Below are positions 17,220 to 26,800 of a DNA stretch of 64,000 nt, piece after piece. The notes under the pieces were generated by a model that was not told the origin of the DNA, made no database searches, and was given only the letters and a program-made list of their open reading frames with translations. This DNA comes from Actinomycetes bacterium (GTDB lineage Bacteria > Actinomycetota > Coriobacteriia > Coriobacteriales > Eggerthellaceae), in NCBI GenBank assembly GCA_023394615.1, contig JAEXAI010000012.1, positions 1 through 64,000 of the forward strand, given 5' to 3'. Both the position numbers and the translations under genes were made by a program. Each line of letters starts with the position of its first letter. The stretch's first letter is position 1.

Positions 17220-18101
17220 CTATTCTATTCCTGCAGCCCTTTGCTTTTGTACGATGCGGCATTTTTTCACCGCAGTGATTATGTAATAAACGGTGGTGCA
17301 CAGACCGACGACCAGGCCAGCGTACACAAACCAGATGCCCCATGATACCGAAACCGCCGTGAATCCCGGCAGCCATGACAGGTCGCATAATGCCAGACCA
17401 GGCACGAGCGGCCAGTTTAAAAGCAAGCCGAAGAAACCGAAGAACAGAAAAGTCGTGGCCACTTTGCCGGGATATACCACGGCTACGCGCACTTTATAGC
17501 GTATAAGTATGTAAGCGCCGCCTATCAGCAACAGTATGTCGCGTGCGAGCACCAGCACGATAATCCACAGCGGTATGCGATTTACCACATAAAGGCCGAT
17601 GACACCCATGATCATCAGCAGACGATCGACGGTGGGGTCAAGCAGCTTGCCCAGTTTCGACACGGTATGGGTGCGCCGCGCTATCTGACCGTCCACCCAG
17701 TCGGTGGAAGCCGCGACAGCGAATAGGAACGTCGCCAGAAAATCATGGCCATCTAAAAGCAGCACGAAGAACGCGGGTATCATGCACAGTCGCATAAAGC
17801 TGATGAGGTTTGGAATCGTGAATATTTTATTCAGGACCTCTTCTTCCCCATCGCTAGACTGAGCACCCGTCTCTATCGCGGTTTTGTAGACGGTATCAGT
17901 GGCTCTATGAGCTGCTTTGGTAACCGTGCTGGCATCAGATGCCTGCGCAGCCGACTGCGGCTGAGCATTCTCGGTAGCAGAAGGCGCCTGCGCGTTGGTG
18001 ATGGATGAGACTTGCTGCGCATCAGGCGCACTCATAGACGGCTGCGTGTCCGCAGCGAGGTTTTGCTTTTCCATATCCGCTTGTGAGCCCTCTTCAGCCA
18101 T
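17220..18101 (-). CDS. pgsA: CDP-diacylglycerol--glycerol-3-phosphate phosphatidyltransferase
   Basis: Integral membrane enzyme of phosphatidylglycerol synthesis. The CDP-alcohol phosphotransferase motif is complete (DWVDGQIARR... GKLLDPTVD: D-x2-DG-x2-AR-x8-G-x3-D-x3-D). Four to six hydrophobic helices follow the motif. A polar Ala/Gln/Ser-rich tail of about 90 residues precedes the usual start of the domain (FTIPNLISFMR), which is unusual. The ATG at 18101 is preferred over 18107 because TAAGG lies 6 nt upstream. The upstream hairpin ends only about 15 nt before this start. Confidence 0.9.
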   Translation of the reverse strand: MAEEGSQADMEKQNLAADTQPSMSAPDAQQVSSITNAQAPSATENAQPQSAAQASDASTVTKAAHRATDTVYKTAIETGAQSSDGEEEVLNKIFTIPNLISFMRLCMIPAFFVLLLDGHDFLATFLFAVAASTDWVDGQIARRTHTVSKLGKLLDPTVDRLLMIMGVIGLYVVNRIPLWIIVLVLARDILLLIGGAYILIRYKVRVAVVYPGKVATTFLFFGFFGLLLNWPLVPGLALCDLSWLPGFTAVSVSWGIWFVYAGLVVGLCTTVYYIITAVKKCRIVQKQRAAGIE

Positions 18102-18114
18102 ATCCATCCTTACA

Positions 18115-18151
18115 ACAAAAACCGGACACGTAATTTGTGCGTGCCCGGTTT
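18115..18151 (-). terminator. Rho-independent terminator after the ech operon
   Basis: An 11-bp stem (AACCGGGCACG / CGTGTCCGGTT with one G-U pair), 9-nt loop and TTTTTG tail on the minus strand. It follows echF by about 90 bp and lies in the immediate leader of pgsA, so it could also act as an attenuator if pgsA transcription starts upstream of it. Confidence 0.75.
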
Positions 18152-18239
18152 CATATAATACCTTATTCTGCGCGCAAGCTTGCTTAGCTTACCTGCGCTT
18201 GGCCTTCGCTTCCACAGCGGCTACAATTCTAGCAGCTTT

Positions 18240-18614
18240 TTAGGCCTCTTTTGCTACCTTTTCAGGTTCCTTTTCCGTCGGTTTCGAAAAAGTGTCCATC
18301 GATTTCTTGGTCGAAGGCTTCTGGTACGTGGGTTCCATCCTCAAGCTGTGCTTGGGGCAAACGCGCGCGCAGGTGCCACATTGCACGCAGCGGAAGCGGT
18401 TGATGGACCAGGTTCCAGCCTGACGGTCGACCTCGATGGCTCCGGCCGGGCAGCTTTTCTGGCAAATGCCACACAGAATGCATGTGGACATCTCGTTTTC
18501 GATATGCCCTTTCAAGCCAGCAGGTGCCGGTTTCGTCTCAAACGGATAGCAGGTAGTCTCAGGCTTGCTGAAAAGCGAGCGGAGGGTCATCCCACCTAAT
18601 TTAAAGCTTCCCAT
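18240..18614 (-). CDS. echF: Ech hydrogenase ferredoxin-like subunit (NuoI-like)
   Basis: Two-cluster iron-sulfur subunit that takes electrons from ferredoxin to the hydrogenase small subunit. Cysteines at 45/48/51/55 (CILCGICQKSCP) and 76/79/82/86 (CVQCGTCARVCP) ligate two [4Fe-4S] clusters. 124 aa; the C-terminal 35 residues are a Lys/Glu/Pro tail. Last gene of echABCDEF, 7 nt after echE. Confidence 0.93.
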   Translation of the reverse strand: MGSFKLGGMTLRSLFSKPETTCYPFETKPAPAGLKGHIENEMSTCILCGICQKSCPAGAIEVDRQAGTWSINRFRCVQCGTCARVCPKHSLRMEPTYQKPSTKKSMDTFSKPTEKEPEKVAKEA

Positions 18615-18621
18615 GTTCCTC

Positions 18622-19710
18622 CTACCTTTCCGTGCAGCTGATGCAGGGATCGATGGTCAACACAATCATGTTGACATCGGCCAGATCGCATCCAGCAAGA
18701 GCCATCGCCATGCCAGCCAGGTTCTGGCTGGTTGGCGTGCGCATGCGCATACGCTCTAGATACTTCGTCCCATTGCCCAGCGAGTAATAGTAGCACTCGC
18801 CGCGAGGCTGCTCGAGCACATTGCATGCCTGAGCGCCATCCGCAGGTGATGCGGTAACCTTTTCGTAAACCGGACCGTCGGGAATGGTGTCGATCATCTC
18901 GTCGATAATCTTGGCGCTCTCGATGACTTCCAAGGCACGCACTTTTACACGAGCGTAGCAATCGCCGCCGGTGTCAAGCACGGGCTGGAAATCGCTCAGA
19001 TAGCCGTAGCCTTTCGAGCCGTTGCAACGCACGTCGTTGTTGTAGTTTGATGCGCGGGCAAACGGGCCCACCATAGAGTACTTATGCGCATCTTCCTGGC
19101 TCAAGTAGCCGATGCCCACCAGACGGCTTTTCACGCTGGAATCGTTCAGGAACGCGTCGCAGAGCGTCTCATAGTCGTCTTTGATGCTCGCGACCTTTTC
19201 CTTCACGAACTGCAGCATCTGAGCGTCTTGGTCGCGGCACATACCGCCAACCAGCACAGCGGACAGGATAACGCGGCCGCCCGTGGTGGCCTCAAAGATG
19301 TCCAGAATGCGCTCACGCAAACGCCAGCAGTGCATGAACAAGCTCTCGTAGCCAAACGCGTCAGCAGCCAGACCCATCCACAAGATGTGGGAGTGCATAC
19401 GGGAGAGCTCATGCAGAATCACGCGCAAGTACTCGGCGCGCTTGGGCACCTCAACGCCCATCAGCTCCTCGACCGTTTCCGCATAACCCATGGAATGTCC
19501 GAATGCGCAGATGCCGCAAATGCGCTCTGCAATGTAGATGAACTGGTTGTAGTCGCGCGTTTCAGTGAGGCGCTCGAGTCCGCGATGGATGAATCCAATC
19601 TGCGGGACTGCCTCGATAACTTTCTCGTCTTCGACCACAAGGTCCAGGTGAAGCGGCTCAGGAAGAACCGGATGCTGCGGGCCGAAAGGTATGACAGTAG
19701 ATTTTCCCAT
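18622..19710 (-). CDS. echE: Ech-type [NiFe] hydrogenase large subunit
   Basis: Catalytic subunit of a group 4 membrane-bound hydrogenase, 362 aa. All four nickel-iron ligands are visible: C65 and C68 in RICGICAFGHS, and C356 and C359 in DPCISC near the C-terminus. This separates it from NuoD of complex I, which lacks them. The protein ends only three residues after the last cysteine (CTER), so there is no long C-terminal peptide to be cleaved during maturation, as in other Ech-like enzymes. The ATG is at 19710, 1 nt after the echD stop. No hyp maturation genes are in the window. Confidence 0.94.
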   Translation of the reverse strand: MGKSTVIPFGPQHPVLPEPLHLDLVVEDEKVIEAVPQIGFIHRGLERLTETRDYNQFIYIAERICGICAFGHSMGYAETVEELMGVEVPKRAEYLRVILHELSRMHSHILWMGLAADAFGYESLFMHCWRLRERILDIFEATTGGRVILSAVLVGGMCRDQDAQMLQFVKEKVASIKDDYETLCDAFLNDSSVKSRLVGIGYLSQEDAHKYSMVGPFARASNYNNDVRCNGSKGYGYLSDFQPVLDTGGDCYARVKVRALEVIESAKIIDEMIDTIPDGPVYEKVTASPADGAQACNVLEQPRGECYYYSLGNGTKYLERMRMRTPTSQNLAGMAMALAGCDLADVNMIVLTIDPCISCTER

Positions 19711-19711
19711 G

Positions 19712-20212
19712 CTATTCACCGTCCTTTCCCGATTGCGCCGCAGGGGCGCTGTCGTTGGCTGCGGGCGCCGGTGCTGCTGCTTGAGCTGCGGCATCTTTGG
19801 CGGCCTTCGCCTCTTTCGCTTTGGCGACCTTTGCCGCACGCTCGCGAGCGGCCTTCTTTTCCGGCGTGATGACCGTCATAGGCTCTTTTTCGGCCAGGCT
19901 GTAGAAATTGCCGCCGAAATCGAGCACCATGCCCTCAACGTCCACGCCGAACAGGTCGTGTGCCTCGTTCTCAAACGGGAACACGCCCAGATAAATACCC
20001 TGGATGGAAGGAACCGGAGTGCCCTTCTTCACAGCTTTGACGCGGTAGTTCGTCAATTTGTTGTCCAGCATATAAGAATAGGTCATGTCGATGCCGTCGT
20101 CGGTATTGGTGCACAGCACCTGCACGCAGCGCCATCCTTCTTTCCATTTCTTCATAGCAAGCGTGACCACGTCTGCCAGCTGGATATCCTCAAATGTTCT
20201 TTCGAGAGCCAT
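19712..20212 (-). CDS. echD: Ech hydrogenase 30-kDa-like subunit (NuoC-like)
   Basis: Peripheral subunit that binds the large subunit. The NuoC signature region GVFPFENEAHDLFGV is clear at about residues 76-90. 166 aa, of which the last 45 are a Lys/Ala- then Ala/Pro-rich tail not found in standard EchD. Starts 4 nt after echC. Confidence 0.9.
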   Translation of the reverse strand: MALERTFEDIQLADVVTLAMKKWKEGWRCVQVLCTNTDDGIDMTYSYMLDNKLTNYRVKAVKKGTPVPSIQGIYLGVFPFENEAHDLFGVDVEGMVLDFGGNFYSLAEKEPMTVITPEKKAARERAAKVAKAKEAKAAKDAAAQAAAPAPAANDSAPAAQSGKDGE

Positions 20213-20216
20213 ATGA

Positions 20217-20657
20217 TCAAGCTCCCTTCTTCTCGTTCAGTGCCTTTGATTTCTCGTCCAGAATTCCGATGCCCTCTACGACAGCGTCGATGATGGCTTC
20301 GGGACGGACCGCGCAACCAGGAGCGTATACATCAACCGGAATTGCATGGTCTACGCCTCCCAGCACGTTGTAGCAGTCATGGAACACGCCGCCGGTGCAA
20401 GCGCAGCAGCCGCATGCGATAACGACTTTCGGCTCGACCATCTGGTCGTAAATTTCCTGGACCACTTTAATATTGCGCTCGTTGACACTGCCCGTTACCA
20501 GGAAGATGTCAGCGTGCTTGGGGTTGCCCGTGTTGATGATGCCGAAACGTTCGACATCGTATCCGGGGCACAGCGCTGCCAGCACTTCGATGTCGCAGCC
20601 GTTGCAGCTGGACGCATCGTAGTGGATGACCCAAGGCGATTTACTTGCGAATGCCAT
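20217..20657 (-). CDS. echC: Ech hydrogenase small subunit (NuoB-like)
   Basis: Electron-transfer subunit with the proximal [4Fe-4S] cluster. Ligand cysteines C18 and C21 (SSCNGC), C83-C88 region (ACGCCACTGG) and C116 (APGCAVRP) match NuoB/EchC spacing. 146 aa, soluble. Confidence 0.93.
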   Translation of the reverse strand: MAFASKSPWVIHYDASSCNGCDIEVLAALCPGYDVERFGIINTGNPKHADIFLVTGSVNERNIKVVQEIYDQMVEPKVVIACGCCACTGGVFHDCYNVLGGVDHAIPVDVYAPGCAVRPEAIIDAVVEGIGILDEKSKALNEKKGA

Positions 20658-20673
20658 TGCTTATGCCTCCTTC

Positions 20674-21546
20674 CTACAGGAACGCCAGGACGGCGAGGTT
20701 CAAGCCGCCGGCGACCAATGCGATTATCCATGCCCATTTCAGCATGACCTGCCACTTCACACGTGCGAAGTTGTTGTCTACCCAAATCTCGAAGAAGTAG
20801 ACCACCAGCACGACGATAACAGCAATCAGAATCGAGATAGCGTTGCCGGTCATAAAGAACAGGCCGACCCAGCCCAAGAACAGGATGTTCTCACACCAGT
20901 GCATGATCTCGACTTTCGCCAACGTGGGGCCGCTCATCTCGGTGGTGATGCCCTTGACGATTTCCTGGTGAGCGTGATGGCTGCTGGAAATGTCGAACGG
21001 GCTTTTGCGCAGCTTGATGGTCAAGATGAACAGCAAGCCGCCAAACACTGCCCAGGTGGTGCAGATGATGGGCGAATCCAAGAAGGACACGCCAGCCACG
21101 TTGAACGTGCCAGCGGCCATATAGAAGGCCACGGCAGTGAACAGCACCATAGGTTCGTAGCTCATCACCTGCACAGCCTCGCGGCTTGCGCCGATCTCAG
21201 AGTAAGGAGAGCAGGTGGAGTACGCAGCGATGATGAAGAACAGGCTGGAGAGAGTGATCACGAAGATGCACAGCAGGAAGTTCCCACCGGAGAAGAAAAT
21301 GCCGCCCGCCAGTATGGCGAAGAACAGGGCGCATCCGATGTAGGCGCCTTCCACATTGTTCACGCTGACGCGATCTTTCTGGAAAAGCTTGCGCACGTCG
21401 TAATAGGGCTGCAGGATAGAAGGCCCGACGCGCCCTTGCATACGCGCGCTGATTTTACGATCACAGCCGTCGAGCAGGCAGCCCAGAACTGGGGCGATCA
21501 CGGCGAATAGAACGGTACCGATAAGAGTTGTCAATAATGTCATCAT
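20674..21546 (-). CDS. echB: Ech hydrogenase membrane subunit (NuoH-like)
   Basis: Membrane subunit of the NuoH/EchB/HycD family, 290 aa with about eight helices. The conserved loop RMQGRVGPSILQPYYDVRKL and the charged EIGASREAVQVMSYEP are present; these regions form the interface where quinone binds in complex I and where redox energy is passed to ion pumping. ATG at 21546 with AAGGAG 8 nt upstream. Confidence 0.93.
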   Translation of the reverse strand: MMTLLTTLIGTVLFAVIAPVLGCLLDGCDRKISARMQGRVGPSILQPYYDVRKLFQKDRVSVNNVEGAYIGCALFFAILAGGIFFSGGNFLLCIFVITLSSLFFIIAAYSTCSPYSEIGASREAVQVMSYEPMVLFTAVAFYMAAGTFNVAGVSFLDSPIICTTWAVFGGLLFILTIKLRKSPFDISSSHHAHQEIVKGITTEMSGPTLAKVEIMHWCENILFLGWVGLFFMTGNAISILIAVIVVLVVYFFEIWVDNNFARVKWQVMLKWAWIIALVAGGLNLAVLAFL

Positions 21547-21562
21547 GTCGATCGCTCCTTTC

Positions 21563-23488
21563 TTAAAGCAGGGCCGCTATGGCCGAAATGGACAGGACGA
21601 ATGCGACCACGATGATCGCGGTACAACAGATAACTCCTATTGGCGCTATCTTTTTCTCACCGAAGATGTCGGTCATATACCAGTTACGCGATGTTGCCAC
21701 GGTCTCGCCGCTCAGGGAGTTGCGGAACGTGCGCTTGTCGCTGTCGATACCGACGCCGGCCATGTAGATGTCGGCCTTCTTCGTCTTTTTGTTGCCCAAT
21801 CCGCCGAAGAGTACGACCACGACGACGATGGCGATAATGCTTGTCAGCCACAGAACATCATTGGAAAGCGCGGTCTTCGTGGTTCCGAACACGCCGTAGA
21901 TATAAGGCATGACCATGTAGTCGCTGATGATAGGCAGCAGCACGCAGGCCAGAACCAAGATGGCAGCCATGATGTACTGAGCAATCCACTCGCTGGGATG
22001 CACGGTTGTCTCGACGTTGTCGGGGTTTCCGGCGATACCAGAGAGCTTGCCCATCCATTTCGCCCAGAACAAAAACGTTGCAGCAGAACCGAATGCCAAC
22101 AGGATGATGAGCGCGATGTTGTTCGTGTCAACGAAGGACACCAGCGTGGCCCATTTGGAAATCAACATGCCGAACGGAGCGATGAACATACCCATGATGC
22201 CCAGCATCATCAGGCGAGCCAAGCGAGGCATACGCTCGAACATCAAGTCCATGTCTTCGATGTTGCGGCTGCCGATGTGATGCTCGGCGGTGCCGACGCA
22301 AAGGAACATCAGCGACTTGGCCGCTGCATGGAACAGGATGAGGAAGCATGCGGCCCACACAGCCTCAGCAGTGCCGACGCCGGCGCAGGCAACGATCAAG
22401 CCAAGGTTGGCGATGGTCGAATATGCCAGCACGCGCTTGCCGTTGGACTGGCTGATAGCCATAAACGAGCACAGGCAGAACGTGATGCCGCCCACCAAGA
22501 TGACCATCATTGCCGGAGCAATGGACACAGCGAACAGCGGAGCCAGTTTCACCAACAGGAACACGCCTGCTTTAACCATTGTGGAACTGTGGAGCAATGC
22601 ACTGGTAGGCGTAGGAGCAACCATAGCGCCCAACAGCCATGTGTGAAACGGCATCTGAGCTGCTTTGGTAAGTCCGGCGAATGCCAGGCATGTAAGCGGA
22701 AAGATAACCAATGCAGGTGCCAAAGCACCGATCTTCAAGAACTCGTTGAACGCCAGCGTCCCCAAACCCGCAGCGCAGAAAAACAGAGCGGCCACGAAAC
22801 CGAGCCCGCCTGCGATGTTCATGATGATCTGACGAAACGCATTGTGAATCGCTTCGTCGGTGCGCGTGTAGGCAATCAACAGGAAAGAGCACAGCGTGGT
22901 GACTTCCCAGCCGGTGAACATCCAGATCATGTTGTTTGCGAACACGATAACGAACATGGCCGACAAAAACAGGAACATGATGGCGAAAAAGGTCGGGCGC
23001 CGATCTTTCTCATCCGAATGCTTTGCCTGGAAGTCTTCCATGTAGCCGATTGCGTAAACGCAGATGCCCGAGCCGATAACGCCAATGATGAACGCCATCA
23101 ACAGGGACAGAGAGTCAAAGTACAGACCGTATTTAACGGTGACCCCCTCCGCGAAACCGAAATCGAACACAAGCGATGCAACCAATTGCACCGCCGCAAG
23201 CAGTCCGGCCCATACATTCTTGTACTTGAATGCGTATGCAAGAATGCATGCACCGATCAAGATACTGACAATAGTGCAGCAAACATCTACTGCCTTCGAA
23301 CTGAACTCGTAGTACACGCCGAGTGTGCCGACGTTCTGAATACACAGCACAGTTGCTGCCGCTGCAATTGCTGCAGCGGAAACGCCGACGATCACATTTC
23401 TACCCGTGTTTCCGCGCACTACAAACAGCAGCAGCGCCGACACGAGAGGAAACAGGATCAGAAATCCAAGCATCTCCACGCGATTCAC
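21563..23488 (-). CDS. echA: Ech hydrogenase antiporter-like subunit (NuoL-like)
   Basis: Mrp/NuoL-type ion-translocating membrane subunit, 641 aa with about sixteen helices. Conserved WMFTGWEVTTLCSFLLI, the Lys/His helix PFHTWLLGAMVAPTPTSALLHSSTMVKAGV and later FHAAAKSLMF are present. First gene of echABCDEF. The start is uncertain: GTG 23488, GTG 23479 (better spaced from AAGGGG) or ATG 23473. A small hairpin with a U-run lies just upstream. Confidence 0.93.
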   Translation of the reverse strand: MNRVEMLGFLILFPLVSALLLFVVRGNTGRNVIVGVSAAAIAAAATVLCIQNVGTLGVYYEFSSKAVDVCCTIVSILIGACILAYAFKYKNVWAGLLAAVQLVASLVFDFGFAEGVTVKYGLYFDSLSLLMAFIIGVIGSGICVYAIGYMEDFQAKHSDEKDRRPTFFAIMFLFLSAMFVIVFANNMIWMFTGWEVTTLCSFLLIAYTRTDEAIHNAFRQIIMNIAGGLGFVAALFFCAAGLGTLAFNEFLKIGALAPALVIFPLTCLAFAGLTKAAQMPFHTWLLGAMVAPTPTSALLHSSTMVKAGVFLLVKLAPLFAVSIAPAMMVILVGGITFCLCSFMAISQSNGKRVLAYSTIANLGLIVACAGVGTAEAVWAACFLILFHAAAKSLMFLCVGTAEHHIGSRNIEDMDLMFERMPRLARLMMLGIMGMFIAPFGMLISKWATLVSFVDTNNIALIILLAFGSAATFLFWAKWMGKLSGIAGNPDNVETTVHPSEWIAQYIMAAILVLACVLLPIISDYMVMPYIYGVFGTTKTALSNDVLWLTSIIAIVVVVVLFGGLGNKKTKKADIYMAGVGIDSDKRTFRNSLSGETVATSRNWYMTDIFGEKKIAPIGVICCTAIIVVAFVLSISAIAALL

Positions 23489-23514
23489 CCCTTCTTAACT
23501 TTGCGATGGATATG

Positions 23515-23538
23515 AAAAAATAGCGACTCTTGTCGCTG
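23515..23538 (-). promoter_or_regulatory. Terminator-like hairpin in the echA leader
   Basis: On the minus strand AGCGAC-AAGA-GTCGCT is followed directly by ATTTTTT, ending about 27 nt before the echA start. Orientation points toward echA, so it could be an attenuator of the ech operon. The stem is short (6 bp), so it may be weak. Confidence 0.45.
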
Positions 23539-23853
23539 GTACACAGAATAGCGCACAGGGGTTGTGTGAGTATTCGATATATTGGGTATGACGTTTTAAA
23601 TCGGTGGACGGGGGCGCATTCGGATATGCGCGCGTGTTAACGGTCGATTCAAGCTTGTGAAAGGTATTGTTATTATTTATATCAATCCCTGTAACATAAA
23701 TGCATTGTTATACCGAATAAACGCTTGCTTTTCATCGAGGAAGCTGTTATTTACACTGGAGTTATGTGTGAAACGCTCTGCTAACACCCCAGAAGCGCTA
23801 TCGGCCACCCATCGAGCATAACTCCCCTGTCATAGCCTATCTCTATCGCATTA
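23539..23853. other. Gene-free gap between echA and the PAS kinase
   Basis: AT-rich intergenic DNA with no ORF or repeat I can support. It must hold the ech promoter; the best -10-like sequence on the minus strand is within GATATAAATAATAAC near 23670-23685, but I could not fix a -35. Confidence 0.4.
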
Positions 23854-26800
23854 TTAATCATGAGACGCTGCTGAGATGTTGCGGGCAAGCGATTCATAGA
23901 GCTTTTGCGGCTCAACCGGTTTCGCTAAATGATCATTCATGCCGGCATCTAAACTCTTCTGCACGTCTTCTTCGAAAGCGTTCGCGCTCATGGCGATAAT
24001 AGGGATGCCTTTCGCATCGGGCCGATCGAGTGCACGAATCTCGCGCGCGGCTTGCAAACCGTCTTTTACCGGCATGCGGATATCCATCACCACAGCATTG
24101 TAGTAGCCCGGGTCGTGGGCGCAGAATTTCTGCAGGCATTCCTCACCGTTTGCCGCCGTGTCCGATTCGACGCCCACACGACCCAGAAGCTTTTGAGCTA
24201 CCAGCACGTTCATGAGGTTGTCTTCGCACAACAGCACGCGCTTGCCTCTGAGTGTCTCCACGGCTACTTGCTTCTGTGTACCCGATGCGCTCCCATCTGC
24301 ATTCAGCTTCGTACGATAGCGGTAGGGGAATCTGATGGTAAAGGTAGAACCCTTCCCTAGCTCGCTTTCCACAGTGATGTCACCACCCATAGCCAGCGCA
24401 GTCTGTCGTGCCAAAGCAAGCCCTAGCCCTGTTCCCTGAGTAGTGCCGCTAAACTCGTTACGCTCTTGGGAAAATGGCGTAAAAATCTTACTCATGAACT
24501 TTTCGCTCATGCCGCACCCATCATCTTGCACGGTTATCACATCTGCACCTGTTTCGGCATCGTAGTTGACCACCTCTATCGATACCTTCACATGACCGCC
24601 CTCATGCGTGAATTTGCATGCGTTGTTCAATATGTTCATGAACATGCGCTTGGTCTTCACCGGGTCCACCCGATACTCGTATTGATTTCTCTGAGCGATG
24701 TCGGGGTATTCGAATTCGATACCTTTTTCACGCATAGGTCCAGAAATCATTTCTATGCATGGAGAGAAGACTTTATCGATACCCACCCACTCAAGATTCA
24801 ATTCTTCCTTGCCGCTTTCAATGCGGCTCATACTCAAGATGTCATTTAAAATGCTTAGCAGATACTCGCTTGATTGCCTGATGCTTTTTAGGCTCTTCGA
24901 TATGGCCTGCGGGTCGTCTATCTCATCTTCAGCCAGCTGCGATAGGCCGATGATGGCGTTCATGGGAGTGCGAATTTCGTGGCTCATGTTCGACAGGAAC
25001 TCGCCTTTTGCGCGGCTTTCCTTCTCTGCCCTACTGAGTGCCTGTTCGAGCGCGTCTTTTTGCTTTTGCGACTCCATAATCAAATCGGTTATATCCCTGC
25101 GCACGATTACGATGTCTTCATGCGAGTCATCCAAATAGTAAGATTGAAGCTTCTTGTATTTCAATTCTCCCTCGTCGTTTTGCCGATGAGTAATTATCGC
25201 AAAGGGCTTGTCCCTCAATTCGGCTTGCAGATTCTCTATTTTCAAGAAATCCGCTACTTTCTGCTTGTCTTCCTCAACCACAGATGCATAATCCGTCGCC
25301 TTGAAAAGGTCTTCCCTTGAAAACGTTTCCGCCTTATGGACGCCAATAACCACGTTTTTCTGATTCAGACAAACGGGTGTACCCTTGCGCGTGATTACAC
25401 TGAGCAACACCACAAAATCCGTTTCAGCATCAATCAAACTTTCCGCTGCCAACTCGCGCTTGCGTTGCGCATCAATGTCACGCACAAAAGAATAAGAGAT
25501 CACATCGCCCGTAGTCTCATCTTTCTGCAGATGAGTAATCACCTGTATCCAATGCAAGCAGCCGTCAAGCTGGCAGCTCCTATACTCTCTCTGAGTTTCG
25601 GTAACGCCTTTTTCCATCTGACTGATAGTTTCGTCAATATCGGAATAGCCTTCGATAATCTTACGCTCGCGCTCTGAAGGAGGCGTCTCTCCAAGATTGC
25701 CCAAGATGTCTTCTTTTGAGGCGCCTATATCAAATGGCTTGAAGTTCTTGTTGTTTCGCGTGAAGGATTCTACGCGGTTTTTCGTGATGTTGAACTGCAT
25801 CACCATGGCGCTGTCTTTTTCCAGCAGACGTAAACGATGCTTCTCTCGTTCGTATTCGGTGTTCAGCAGCGCGTTCGTGCGTTGGAGTTTCTGCTTGTTT
25901 TCCACTTCAGCAGAAATATCCTCGTATCCGCAGTAGGCAGACACGTCGTTGTCGCTGCGGCCCACCACACGCGCCGAAAGGCGCACCCATACATAGCTAC
26001 CATCGCCGCATAGGTTGCGAAATTCCACCATATCCTGATCGTTTCCGGCAAACAGCCGATCCACGAACGCCCTTACCGCCTCTGCATCCTGCTTGAAGAT
26101 GCCTTTGTAGACATCCGTGCCGACTTGGATATCATGACGGTCGGGGTCGGATTTTATAATTCGGTAGAAGCTTTTGTTCAAGAATATCTGTTCTATACAA
26201 CCTTTAGAAAACTTGTATATCCCCAGACCCGTCGGCACATTGTCGATGAGGGCTTGCATGGTTTTCTGCTGGTTGCTGGCCTCGGTCACATCCACCGTGT
26301 AAGTACAATATGCGTCAATGCCATTGTATTCTAAGGCCTTTGCCTGCACGCTGAAAACACGATCATGGTATTCAATGGTGTAATGAGTGAAAGCATCTTC
26401 ACGCAGTGCGGCAATCTCTTCATCACCGATCAGCTTGCTTCTTTCGCGCACCACATCCGTCAATCCTTTGTCTTCCACCGTCTCTGTAATGCCCACGCCA
26501 AATAAAAGGCGCATCCGACGATTCATGAAAAGTATTTGCTTGGTTTCACGTTCGGCGATGATGATGCCGGTGTTGGAATCCTCCACGATGTTCTGGTACA
26601 GAGAGGCTTCTTTCGGCGGGTATGTGAGGATGCAGTAATACAGCGGATCCCCGTCTTCTTCGTCCATTTTATAGGCCGTGAGCTGCACCCATTCCGTCAT
26701 ACCGTCTTTTTTCTCGATACGGTAGCTGACAACGATAGGCTCTCCACGTCGCGCTTGTTTCGCGCAGCGCGCCACCAGCCGTTCGTAATCATGGTGATTC

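Noticed and set aside
18622..23488. Respiratory complex I (nuo) operon
   Set aside because: Only six genes, and the large subunit keeps all four NiFe cysteines, so it is an Ech-type hydrogenase.
21545..23515. 656-codon plus-strand open frame
   Set aside because: Entirely antisense to echA, with His/Gln/Cys-rich composition typical of a shadow frame.
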